From Gari tellinella (lineage: Eukaryota; Mollusca; Bivalvia; Cardiida; Psammobiidae), in contig OV277867.1 of the NCBI GenBank assembly GCA_922989275.2, positions 5,642,001-5,706,000 of the forward strand: 64,000 nucleotides of DNA. The letters are read 5' to 3'. The notes under the pieces are model-generated. The model was given only the letters and a program-made list of their open reading frames with translations. It had not been told where the DNA came from and made no database searches. The position numbers and the translations under genes were made by a program. This document shows, in pieces, positions 11,661-22,300 of this stretch (position 1 is the stretch's first letter; each line of letters opens with the position of its first letter).

Positions 11661-11866
11661 CATGTATACCATAGTTAATATAAACTATTGCATGGGGCAG
11701 GTGTAATCCTCTCAGGTACACTGTATTTAAGCACGGGGTCTGTATTTACTCCGTGTTGTAAGTGACGAATATAATTAACTCAAATACCAATTTACCATCA
11801 GCATGTTCAGTTACCACTGTTTGCTGTTTAGGTTAGCAATTTGTGCCCCGTGTGCAGCGTGCAGAG

Positions 11867-12370
11867 AACAGTAGAAAAAACGTATTCTTTCAAAATAACC
11901 GCGTTCACGCTTAAATTATTATTTTCATTGCAAACAGTTTGAGGCCAGATCAGACGCCGGATTACACGGAGTTTGATCAGGCGCCAAACTGTTTGCCACT
12001 CAGATTAAAACTAGTAGTCAGAAAAAAATTGTCATTTTCTATATTTCATTGCAATGTGTTTGCTTTTGACAGGGCTGCCATAAGTTGACATGAAAAATCC
12101 TAAGATTTCAAAATTTGCATTTTACAAGTGCGATTAAAAGATTACGAATCGTACACCTTTACCCCATAGCCTTTTCCTTGCTTTGTTGACATGTAACTAC
12201 TAAAAGCAGGTTGTAAGTAAAGCAGAATGCGCCTTAGGGCGCATTCTACTTTACTTTCAGCCTGCTTTAAGCTGCCATGTACTGGGAAAAAATCCGGAGA
12301 TTTAGGAAAAATCCGGAGAAATGGCAGCCCTGTTTTGAAAGGAAGACCGGATAACGTTTTCTCCACTGTA
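11867..12370. mobile_element. MITE family B copy carrying a nested A2
   Basis: The left end is ACAGTAGAAAAAACGTATTC and the right end TAACGTTTTCTCCACTGTA. The degenerate core-2 palindrome is at about 11934-11998. The A2 element at 12070-12332 sits in its right half, and joining the two sides restores the family B order. Confidence 0.8.
12070..12332. mobile_element. MITE A2 copy 3, 6-bp target duplication
   Basis: Ends CAGGGCTGCCAT / ATGGCAGCCCTG. The 6-bp direct flanks TTTTGA are at 12064-12069 and 12333-12338. The inside contains 'TTTACCCCATAGCC' and the family A palindrome at about 12205-12270. Confidence 0.92.
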
Positions 12371-12856
12371 TTTCAGCAGGAACGTATATTAGACAAATCT
12401 ACGTTCCTGATTTCAGACAGGTAGCCAACTCGCAATCGATGACCAACGACGGCCATCGACTTCTTTACTGAACTCATCGCAGCTCCGGGGCAAAATGTAC
12501 AACAAAGGACGAAAAAATATGGACCATAGAAACTTTTGTAAGAAATCTACTAGTGCTTGTAATTATATATATAACTATCAAAAGAAGTTGTCGTAAAATC
12601 CACCAACATCATAATATAACTATAATACATGTATAAGTCTTTGGTAAATATATTTTCAAAAGTGATACAAAACCATCTAGCTTTCTCCCAGTTCTTTGCC
12701 ATGTTTTCGTCTGCAACAAGTGTCGTCTGCTACTGTTAAAATATACAATTTTCAAATTTTCTTATCAAAACAGGATATCAAACATTATATGGATCCTGAC
12801 GAGACGCCACATTACGCCGCGTCCTCATCTACATCACAAAACTGGGTTCATACTTA
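12371..12856. other. Intergenic, no gene seen
   Basis: 12380-12420 has a small inverted pair around 'AGGAACGTATATTAGACAAA'. Otherwise unique and AT-rich. Confidence 0.5.
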
Positions 12857-12983
12857 AAAAGCGTTTGAGTTGAGTCTGAAATCGTTCTCAAGCATTTGAT
12901 TGGTCTGATTTGAGCCTAGGCTCTAATCTGACCAATCAAATGCTTGAGAACGCACTCAGACTCAACTCAAACGCTTTACAAGC
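12857..12983. repeat. Fold-back element F, copy 2
   Basis: A ~125-bp palindrome, arms 'AAAGCGTTTGAGTTGAGTCT' and complement, apex 'GAGCCTAGGCTC' near 12914. About 90 percent identical between arms. Confidence 0.88.
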
Positions 12984-13565
12984 ACCAGGCCTGTTTGCAA
13001 ATGTTGTAGTTTCACAGCTACGTCAGCTAGCGTGCTTAGAGATAAAGTGTCCGAATTACTCGAAGTTACTGTACATTACTCTTATTTATACACATGCTCC
13101 AGTTGATATGCGTTTGGGCTGAAAACAAATATTTTCATTGCACCAAAGACTTCAAGCCATACCCAACTTTCAGTCCATTTTGACTGGCTTAATCAAGTGG
13201 GTTGTCCCCCTTGTAAAAATCCGATAAAATCAATATCGACCCATTTCCCGGCTGACTGCCCTATATAGAATATATAAGGGAATCATTTTAAACTTCATTT
13301 TTTAAGGTGTTGAATATATTTGACACGGTTATCATTTCAAGTGATTGTTTCAAACTGTTCAGATTGTCTGCTATTTGTAGATTAAGGGAGGAAATCGTAA
13401 TTAAAGAACAGCAAACTTAAAATCACGATTAGATCCCTTTACACCAATCCAGTAAAATAAACCCTGTTTTAGAAATAAATCATCATGTATAGATCTACAT
13501 ATAGTTATATACGAATAGTAGTTTCCACTTAGTACAATGAGTACACACAAATTCGATCTCGTATA

Positions 13566-13763
13566 AACACAAACGAAACGCAAACGCATTGTGTAAAAAA
13601 TAGTGACATAATTTTATCAATTCTGAATGTTCATTTTAATCTGACTGGCAAACAGTTTTGATAAACGGTGTCTGATCTGGCTCAAACCCGTTTGCGATGG
13701 AAATAATAGATTTAGCGTAAACGCGTTTATTGGGAAAAAATAACGTTTTCTCCACACTATGAC
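13566..13763. mobile_element. MITE family B copy, one end eroded
   Basis: Contains 'AAACGAAACGCAAACGC', core 2 at about 13648-13698 and the end 'TAACGTTTTCTCCACACTAT'. The TACAGTGG end on the left is missing. Confidence 0.7.
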
Positions 13764-13776
13764 ACACGTTCAGCAT

Positions 13777-13998
13777 TTACCCCTTCACTGCCATGACGTC
13801 ACCAATTTTAAACAGTTGTCGTCTGCTTTTATTTTTCAAAGTTAATTTTTAGGTATTTTCACTTAAGAAATATTGAAATGAGTGTCAAACAGTTTGGATT
13901 CTGATCAGACGCCGCATTACGCGGCGTCTGATCAGAATCCAAACTGTTTGCAAATACATGTAACCATAGTGCTCGGGGTAAGGCAGTGAAGGGGTTAA
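13777..13998. mobile_element. MITE family C copy 1
   Basis: Ends TTTACCCCTTCACTGCC and GGCAGTGAAGGGGTTAA. The perfect 65-bp palindrome at 13886-13950 is core 2 ('CAAACAGTTTGGATTCTGAT' and complement, apex GCCGCATTACGCGGC). The TTAA flank on the right fits a piggyBac-type target. Confidence 0.88.
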
Positions 13999-14074
13999 CC
14001 TTAAGGTCAAACGAACACTTTTAATACATCGCTCCAGTTTAGCTGGTTATTTCAAATACTGTTTTTCTTATTTT

Positions 14075-14165
14075 TCTCCACCAAACCCTATGTTTTGCAC
14101 CTGTTTCGAAGAGACGGTTCTAATATGAGTGGTCACAACATAGTGGTTTGAGAAGTAAAATAGAA
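14075..14165. repeat. Degenerate hairpin related to 5745-5842
   Basis: 'CAAACCCTATGTTTTG' pairs imperfectly with 'ACATAGTGGTTTGAG', with the same 'GAGACGGTTCTAA' centre. Confidence 0.55.
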
Positions 14166-14885
14166 CATTTTGGAAATGTTCCGTTCATCTGATGTCTTGA
14201 TAATATTTGTAAAATATAGATACCTATAGTTAGAGATAAGCACCATATGCGTGGGAATTGGCCTGGTGGACACTGCTCGTGTTTTCTTAAATTATGTTGT
14301 CACTAGGCTGTCGGCGTTCTTGTTGCCGTTCCCGTTCGCGTCAGCAGTTTCTAGAAAGTGTTCACAACTTCTATATCATTTCACCAAAACATTTCTTACT
14401 TGCATTACACTTACCTTGGAGAAAGAACTTTCTGCACCGTTGGAAGTGTTTGGTTTTCTGGGTCCCGTCTGACGAAACGTCGTACGACAAAAACCGTCGT
14501 TTGTCAAAACTTTAAAATACATCTAAATTCTGAATTCTCCATTTAATCTTTCTTTTGAGACATCTCTTTTGAATCTTCTTTCCAAGACGGTTCCAACGAG
14601 ATGTCACAAGATAAGATTAAATGGAGAAACGAATACTAATTGAGAATTTTTGAATCTGACTTACGACAATATTTACCGTACGGCGTTTCGTAAGACGCCC
14701 CCCCCCCTCCCCCCCCCCCCCCCGATGTTTAAAACTTCTCCTTAATAGCGTATTTTGCAAACAGTTAACAATTCCCATCATAGAAGTGCCACGTTCATAG
14801 CCACATTTTATTGTCTGCTTTACCCTTTCGCAAGTAAAATATCACCTGTAAAATAAGCCGTCTGCAATTTTATGTAAAATGCAAA
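14166..14885. other. Intergenic with one hairpin and a C tract
   Basis: 14537-14632 folds ('CTCCATTTAATCTTTCTTTT ... AAGATTAAATGGAG'). A run of about 25 C interrupted by one T pair occupies 14698-14723. Three overlapping short frames at 14251-14546 compete on the same strand, which argues against a gene. Confidence 0.5.
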
Positions 14886-15095
14886 TACAGTTAAACCTCG
14901 CTATTACGACCACTAAAACGAAGGCTAATTGATTGTTTAATAGACAGGTGACAGCTTAAAGCAAGGTGGCAGTGAAACAGAAAGCTCCTGTAGGAGCTTT
15001 CTGTTTCACTGTCACCTTGCTTTAAGCGGTCACCTATCGTAAACACCCTAATAAGTAACATAATTTAGTGGTCGTAATAGAGAGGTTTTACTGTA
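14886..15095. mobile_element. MITE family D copy 1
   Basis: 210 bp. Ends TACAGTTAAACCTCGCTATT and AATAGAGAGGTTTTACTGTA. The central perfect hairpin, 'TTAAAGCAAGGTGGCAGTGA' with its complement, has apex CTCCTGTAGGAG near 14993. TA-flanked CAGT ends fit a Tc1/mariner/pogo-type MITE. Confidence 0.88.
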
Positions 15096-15222
15096 CTTGT
15101 TTTGACTGAAGAAATATTGATACACGTGCTGAACAATTTTAATCTTGATCAGCCGCTGCTTTACGTGGCGACTTGTTTGGTTCCAAACTGTTTTCAAAGT
15201 CGATTTAAGACATCCATGTCAG

Positions 15223-15424
15223 TTAACCAATTATCCCACAAATACGCCCTTTTACGCCTTTAATTGAATCCTCCACTAAAGAAATAGTTTCTTTTTATAC
15301 AGACATGATATACATCATAAGAAATACTTTCTATAATCTAGAATATTGTAGCTTAAAGCAGGCTGAAAGTAAAGCAGAATGCGCCTTAAGGCGCATTCTG
15401 CTTTACTTTCAACCTGCTTTAAAG
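15223..15424. mobile_element. MITE family A half copy interrupted by the tRNA-like MITE
   Basis: It starts TTAACCAATTATCCC, and the perfect palindrome is at about 15353-15422. The other flank reappears after 15951 ('TTTAAGTGATCATC'), showing that the next element inserted at the palindrome's edge. Confidence 0.75.
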
Positions 15425-15951
15425 GGACTCGCAACCGGATGGTGTACTTGTCAAAATAAAATAAAATACTCAAATAAAAGCAAATGTGTGGCATTATTTG
15501 GCTTCTGACATTAAAAAATATGATCAGTCCAAAAAAAGGTCTCAAGAATCGTCACCGAATCTTAGTTTTTTTTAGATATTTTCCATCGTTTTTCTATAAC
15601 GTCAGCTGACGCTATAGTCGTTGTTGTTGCTTCTCTACACGGGCTCAGACATAAACCCGAGCCGAATAAAGTACTATCAATTGCTACCAGTGAAGTACGT
15701 TAATTCGCTACCATATATATAGAGAGCGCTGGTAGCCGAGGCGGTAAAGGCGTTTCCTAATGTTCCATGCTTGTCTCCGCATGGAGGGTCACGGGTTCGA
15801 ATCCGACCAGAGCTTCTTCTTTTTTTTTTTGAAATGCATTTTTTAACAGAATTTATTATCCTAAACTAAATCTTATCCATTTATATAAGCATTTGACACA
15901 TATTTACAAATTACTATTTTTAATGCTAAATTCGGTTGCGAGCCTCTTTAA
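15421..15951 (+). mobile_element. TTAA-flanked MITE carrying a tRNA-like unit (left copy)
   Basis: Inverted ends AAAGGGACTCGCAACCGGAT and ATTCGGTTGCGAGCCTCTTT, with TTAA at 15419-15422 and 15948-15951. This is a piggyBac-style insertion, about 530 bp. It carries the tRNA-like segment at 15726-15813 preceded by 'ATATATATAGAGAG'. The reverse complement of the whole element is found at 16441-16978. Confidence 0.85.
15726..15813 (+). tRNA. tRNA-like sequence (Leu/Ser-type, probably a pseudogene)
   Basis: The acceptor arms GCGCTGG / CCAGAGC pair with one mismatch. The A box (TAGCCGAGGCGG) and B box (GGTTCGAATCC) are intact and spaced for a tRNA with a long variable arm. The expected anticodon stem directly after the D arm does not pair well; instead CCATGC/GCATGG forms the middle hairpin. 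The Pol III promoter is therefore plausible but a working tRNA is doubtful. A T-run terminator follows at 15820-15829. Confidence 0.5.
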
Positions 15952-16020
15952 GTGATCATCAATATTCAAAATAAAAGTGTTTTAAAATGTGAAAAATTTT
16001 CTTTATCTGCACGAAAAGTC

Positions 16021-16057
<37 letters not shown>

Positions 16058-16069
16058 GTTATTATCATG
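16021..16069 (+). repeat. (ATT)n microsatellite upstream of the dermatopontin start
   Basis: About 15 ATT units. It lies 30-75 bp before the chosen ATG at 16097 and makes an upstream in-frame isoleucine run if an earlier start is assumed. I therefore reject the earlier start. Confidence 0.9.
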
Positions 16070-16096
16070 ATCACTGGGGACCGGCACAATAGAAGT

Positions 16097-16343
16097 ATGA
16101 TTATTTTGATGACTTTGCAGAATGTCATGATTGTAAGCGTGTTGTTAACGCTGTGGGCAGTAACAGAGGGCGTTTATGTGAACGAGTTTGATAAGCCTTT
16201 CAACTTTGAGTGTAAAAAAACTGAAACCATCAGTCGAGTATACAGTATCCATGACAACGGACATGAGGACAGAAGATTTGATTTTACATGCAGAAACGTC
16301 TCCTTGGACATGGATGGGACGCAAACTATCTGCCACTGGACAG
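16097..16343 (+). CDS. DPT-like: Dermatopontin-like gene, exon 1 (signal peptide and repeat 1)
   Basis: The ATG at 16097 precedes a hydrophobic leader. A second in-frame ATG at 16109 would also give a signal peptide. Coding runs to TGG ACA G, then GTTCAT. This exon ends in phase 1, which matches the acceptor of exon 2. It lies inside the 489-bp loop between two inverted tRNA-like MITEs. Confidence 0.82.
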
Positions 16344-19300
16344 GTTCATTATTTCTGCTTTCTCACTCACCCCTATATAGTTATAATGCAACCTTCCAGC
16401 AATCACAATCATAGGGAGAGTTCACTACACTATCCAAGCATTAAAGAGGCTCGCAACCGGATTTAGCATTAAAAATAGTAATTTGCAAATATATGTCAAA
16501 TGCTTATATAAATGGGTAAGATTTAGTTTAGGATAATAAATTCTGTTAAAAAATGCATTTAAAAAAAAAAGAAAAAAAGAAGCTCTGGTGGGATTCGAAC
16601 CCGTGACCCTCCATGCGGAGACAAACATGAACAATGAGGAAACGCCTTTACTACCTCGGCTACCAGCGCTCTCTATATATATGGTAGCGAATTAACGTAC
16701 TTCAATGGTAGCGATCGATAATACTTTATTCGGCTCGAGTCAAGTTATGTCTGAGCCCGTGTAAAGAAGCAACGACAACACCTATACCGTCAGCTGACGC
16801 TATAGAAAAACGATGGAAAATATCTAAAAAAATAAGATTCGGTGACGATTCTTGAGACTTTTTTTTGACTGATCATATTTTTTTAATGTCAGAAGCAAAA
16901 TAATGCCACAAATTTGCTTTTATTTGAGTATTTCATTTTATTTTGACAAGTACACCATCCGGTTGCGAGTCCCTTTAAAAACCGGGATGCTTGACTTTTA
17001 ACCAATGGGTATAAACTATTATACATTTCATTTATTCCTCAACTGAAGAAAAAAGCTCCATTTTATACAATCATGAATATGCACCATAAGATTTTTTTTT
17101 TATATCCTATAGCAGATGTCAGCTTAATCTATGCTGGAAGTAAAGCAGAATGCGCCTTAATAATGGTGCATTTTACTTTACTGTCAACCTGCCTTCAGTG
17201 GTCATCTGTCTTCAAACACAATCTTATTTGGGTATTAGCGCAGACGGTATACAGTGGAGAATCTGTTATTCTTTCCCGTTTAAACGCAAACGTACGCAAA
17301 CGCAAAGCACTAAAACGTAGAAAAGAACAACTTTTGGACAATTCTGATCATTCTTGTTTATCTTGGAGGCAAACAGTTTGGAGCCTGATCAGACGCCGGG
17401 TTACCCGGCGTCTGATCTGGCTCCAAACTGTTTGCACTGCAAATAATAGTTTTAGCGTAAACGCGTTTATTGGGAAAGAATAACAGATTCTCCACTGTAT
17501 ACTGATCTTATTCACAGAGAGTATTCATTCACTCGTCTCTGTCACAGGCTACCTGTACATCTCTTAACCCCTTCACTGCCATGACGTCATTAATTTTAAA
17601 CAATTGTCGTCTGCTTTTATTTCTAAAATTAAATATTTAGTTATTTTGACATATGAAATATTGAAATGAGTGTAAAACAGAGTGTATCCTGATCAGACGA
17701 CGCGTTACGCGGCGTCTGATCAGCATCCAAACTGTTTTCAAATTACTAGTGTACTCGGGGTAAGGTAGTGAATGGGTTAATGTCAAGATTCTTGGCAAAT
17801 CTATTTATGTACATGTACAACTTGTAAGCAATTGAACATGCCGATTCAAATCAAAAGGAATTGTGTATGTAAGATATGTAAAGTATTAAAGGTTTCGGTC
17901 GAAAAGAAATGAAATGTTGGAAGAAAAAAACCTAGATTTTTATTTCGTGTATTTTGAAAGTGAAACCGTTTAACAATTTGATAAATGTCGTATACATGTA
18001 TTAATCGTTAACACGGAACACACAACCACATACACTAATATTAAATTTGCCTTTTACATGTTTTGGTACGTTTTTCTTGCAAAAGACGCTGGCAGAGACG
18101 GAATCATGATAACTCTTAAGAATACGATGGTGGCAAGTGTATTAGTCCTTTACAAACAATGTACTTGTGAAAGTACACTTGTCATACGCGAATAGTGTTG
18201 ACCTGGATCAGAGGAAAACTGAAGGTGCCCTCTGGTCTGGGCATGCACTGTTTGGCATTTTTGAATAAAATGAATTATGAAACACACACAAACAAACGCA
18301 AATAGTCTTAAAGGAACTACAGTAGAGAAAACGGTAGTCTTTCCCAATAAACGCGTTTACGTTAAAACTGTTATTTCCAATGCAAACTGTTTGAAGCCAG
18401 ATCAGACGCCGAATGCTGAGTTTTTAACATTCTTATAACTTTGTTTTATCCGCTAACCCTTATCTTTTATCCTGTTCTTAACTCTACTAACAGGCATAGA
18501 CGCGAACTGCCCGACATTACCCGCGAGGGTGTGAGGCAGAATGAAAAGATAGATAGATAGTAACCCGGCGTATGATCAGGCTCCAAACTGTTTGCCACTC
18601 AGATATAGAAACGAATACTCAGAATTATTTAAAAGTTGTCATTATATACGTTTTGGTGTGTTGCGTTTGCGTTTCGTTTGCGGTTTAACGGGAAAGAATA
18701 ACGTTTTTCCCACTGTACACATTGTTGTAAACTTGAACTATCCATTTGAAGTTTAAGGGACCAATGAATGAACCAAAGCTTTATGTTTCAGATTACATGA
18801 ACACCTATGACAATCTAGTGTACTTCTCCTGCGAGAATAACTACTACATGTCTGGTATGGGGAGCGTGCATGATAACGGCAAAGAAGACAGAAAGTTTAA
18901 GTTCTACTGCTGTGCGGCTCCACGTGAGTATAATCTTCATTAGTACAGCGCTTCCTCCCTACAACAACGGCCCTCCCAACAACGACTCCCTCCTTACAAC
19001 GACCTTTGCCGAAGTTTCCATACATAACAATTACATCTAACGCTTTTACTGCTGAAATATTGTATGCTTAAATTTTTCTTCTGCTGTTTTTCACAAAGTT
19101 ACATTAAGGACAATTTGACAGAAAAAAACTTACTGACGATTGACGAACAGCTTGAATCCAGATCAGACGCCGCGTTATGCGGCGTCTGATCTGAATTCAA
19201 GCTGTTTGCAAATGTAAGCTAATTCCCCTCCCTATAACGACTCCCTCCGAACAACACACACAATCTGTGTCTCCCATTGGGTGTCATTGTAGAGAGGGAA

Positions 19301-22300
19301 CACTGTATATTGATTTAACTGCAAAGGCCACCAACACCATCATTTGCGTACAGTTTGGATTTGGATCAGACGCCGCGTAACGCGGCGTCTGATCAAAATC
19401 CAAGCTGTTTGACACTCATATCAATGTTTCCTAGTCAAACACACATACAATTCCAAAATTTTAAAAGCAAAAGCAGACGAAAAATATAAGCAGACGATAA
19501 TATGGCAGCGAATGTGCACTATTGGTATTTCCGTCATAATAGCAGCGAAAGTGTTAATTTGGTATTTTAGTATTTGTGTCATATGTATACCACAGGTTTT
19601 CGGCGCGTAAGCTATGACCCCCCCCCCCCCCCCCCCCCCCCCCCCAAATCTTTCAAAATGATTCAAAATACATCCATATGTTCAACAAACATCCTTAACA
19701 AATGTTTCAAGAAGTTTCAAGAAGTTTAAAAAAAAAAAAAAATTCGTATCATGTATGTATACTATTTTACTTATAAATTAGCAAAAAAAAATTTTTTTTT
19801 TAAATTTCACGAAACTTCAGGAAATGTTCTTTTATGATGATTATTGAATGTATGGATAGATTTTAGGGTATTTTATCCACGTTTGGTGGTGATGGAGGGG
19901 GTTATAGCAGCTAGGGGTAGTGTCATAGCCAACGGGCCGAATGCCTATGATGTATACAAGACGATGAACGTATGTATACGCCAATAAAATATTTTTTGTT
20001 TAAACGTTATTCTTTCCCAATAGACGCGTTTACGCTTAAACTATTATTTGCAGTGCAAACCGTTTGGAGCCAGATCAGACGCCGGGTGACCCGGCGTCTG
20101 ATCTGGCTCCAAACTGTTTGCCACTCATTTTAGAATATATGGTAAGGGTTTTCAATAAGTTGTCTTTTTTCTAAGTTTTAGTGTAATGCGTTTGCGTACG
20201 TTTGCGTTTAAACGTGAAAGAATAACGTTTTCTCCACTGTACCTTTGACACCCAACTGGGACCATGGCCTTTCATACACAAACTGGGTCTTAATCGCGAC
20301 ACTAATCTCTCAATGTGATGAACATTTCTACCTTGGCATTTCTTTTTCAAAATCCATCCATACATGTAGGGGTTACAGAGCGGACACGATATGGGACAGA
20401 CACCCAGAATACTTAGGACACTCAGACCCGGAGTGCTGTTACTATATGCCTCCAATTTACGGGACATAATAAAGCACACAGCCTTTGTAAGAGCAATTTC
20501 CCTCAGATACTGCACTGAAATTATGTTTCATTTCAAATTTGACCAGAGGATTTTGAAGGGAGAAACTAGCCAGGTGGTATATTTTTGACCATACCAATGA
20601 CAAAGGGTCCATTTTTCTAATTATAATAACTAGGCGTCTTTTAGAGCACAAATTTGTTGCCATCCATATTTAAATAAAATAATCCAAACTGTTTGACGGT
20701 ACTTCAGTGATATTGCCTTAAAGACATTTCCCAAGTCCTTTGAAGGGCCCCCTCCTCAATTGTTCTCGATAGGTGTGAAAGTAACTGTGAAAGCAAGTAG
20801 CTTATACTATACCAATGTCAGTTTGCCTAGTGAGGCCCAGACAAGCTCAAACTCAAGAGTTTTTTCGATGGTTATTTCTAACGAAACTTTCAAATATTAC
20901 AGTCGGGCCTCACATGATACCCTTCAATTATTAACAGTTGTATAAAAGGATGATTTTTGCAAGGTAACTGCATAACTAGTCGATATCACCGAAGGTAGGT
21001 TAGGGAATGTCATTAAACCTAGCATTGGAACGAAGGTGCATACTTCAATACCAAAGCAGACGATACTATTTTATAAAAGGGATACAACCAGACACTACAG
21101 TTGGATGTAAAAGAGTTGAAGCGAATATAGTTTATAAACCCTCAACTCGTTCATACAGTGGATAATCTGTTATTCCTTCCCGTTTAAACGCAAACGTACG
21201 CAAACGCATTGCACTAACACATAGAAAAGGACAACTTTTCGACAATTTTGACTATTCATGTTGATCTGAGTGGCAAACAGTTTGGAGCCTGATCAGACGC
21301 CGGGTTACCCGGCGTCTGATCTGGTTCCAAACTGTTGCAATGGAAAAAATAGTTTTAGGGTAAACGCGTTTATTGGGAAAGAATAACGTTTTCTCCACTG
21401 TATCTGTTATGTCTTTCAGACTTTCACGAGCTGGACTGCAATTTGAGTGGTTGGGCTAACGACTACGACCAACTTCTCGACTTCAACGTGCACCCAGGCT
21501 ACGTCATGAAGGGCATGGTATCAAAACATGACAACGGACCTGAGTATGTATTGACCCAATGAAACACCGTATCCATTTAGCCCTTTCCACAATAGGTGCG
21601 ACTTTTGGCGCATTTAATTTATTCCTCCGCTTAAGAAAATAGTTCAAATTTATACAGTCATGAATATATTTCATAGGAATTATTTTCAGTTTCCTTGCAG
21701 ATTATAGCTTAAAGCAGGCTGAAAGTAAAGCAGAATGTGCCTTAACATTTTGCTTTACTTTCAACCTGCTTTAAGTAGCCACCTATCTTCAAAACTAGAA
21801 ACAGGCTATGGGGTAAAGGGTTAGTAGATACCGTCACACGTGTGTTCCACTAGCAAATCTTTCTAAAGACTTTTACCCCTTCACCGTTTCAATGTTGCCT
21901 GCTTCAATCTTGTTGTCTGCAATAACGTTTCAAAGTTACTTTAAGGCAGTATGACTGACAACATTTCGATACGAGTGTCAAATAGTTTGGATCCTGATCA
22001 GACGCCGCGTTACGCGGCGTCTGATCAGGATACAAACTGTTTGCAAATGCGCTTTAAGGCGTCACTGAGGGTGAAATGGTTGGCTATTTTTCTTTGAAGA
22101 TGCATGAAGCGATTTGAAGCATCCTAGCGACGAGTTTACTCGCCCTGTACAAACAGCGTAGATCTACCTGTGGAGAGTACACATTATAATTATGCAGACA
22201 ATACTTACATGTATACCTGGACCAGAAGGTTCCTTTTTAAATGAGTCCTATGGTCAGAGTCTGTAGTTTGTTATTTTGAAATATATTAATATATTGCAAA

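Noticed and set aside
14251..14546. Three overlapping 62-73-aa frames on the + strand
   Set aside because: All three frames are open over the same bases, which signals absence of stops by chance; no domain or splice context.
15726..15813. Functional tRNA-Leu or tRNA-Ser gene
   Set aside because: Promoter boxes and acceptor arm are good, but the anticodon arm does not pair in the right place and the unit is inside a mobile element.
16425..16634. 69-aa minus-strand frame
   Set aside because: It overlaps the tRNA-like unit and the MITE arm; hydrophobic only because of AT-rich DNA.
20171..20515. 114-aa minus-strand frame in intron 2
   Set aside because: Opposing open frames exist on the + strand, it runs into a MITE B end, and no domain was recognised.
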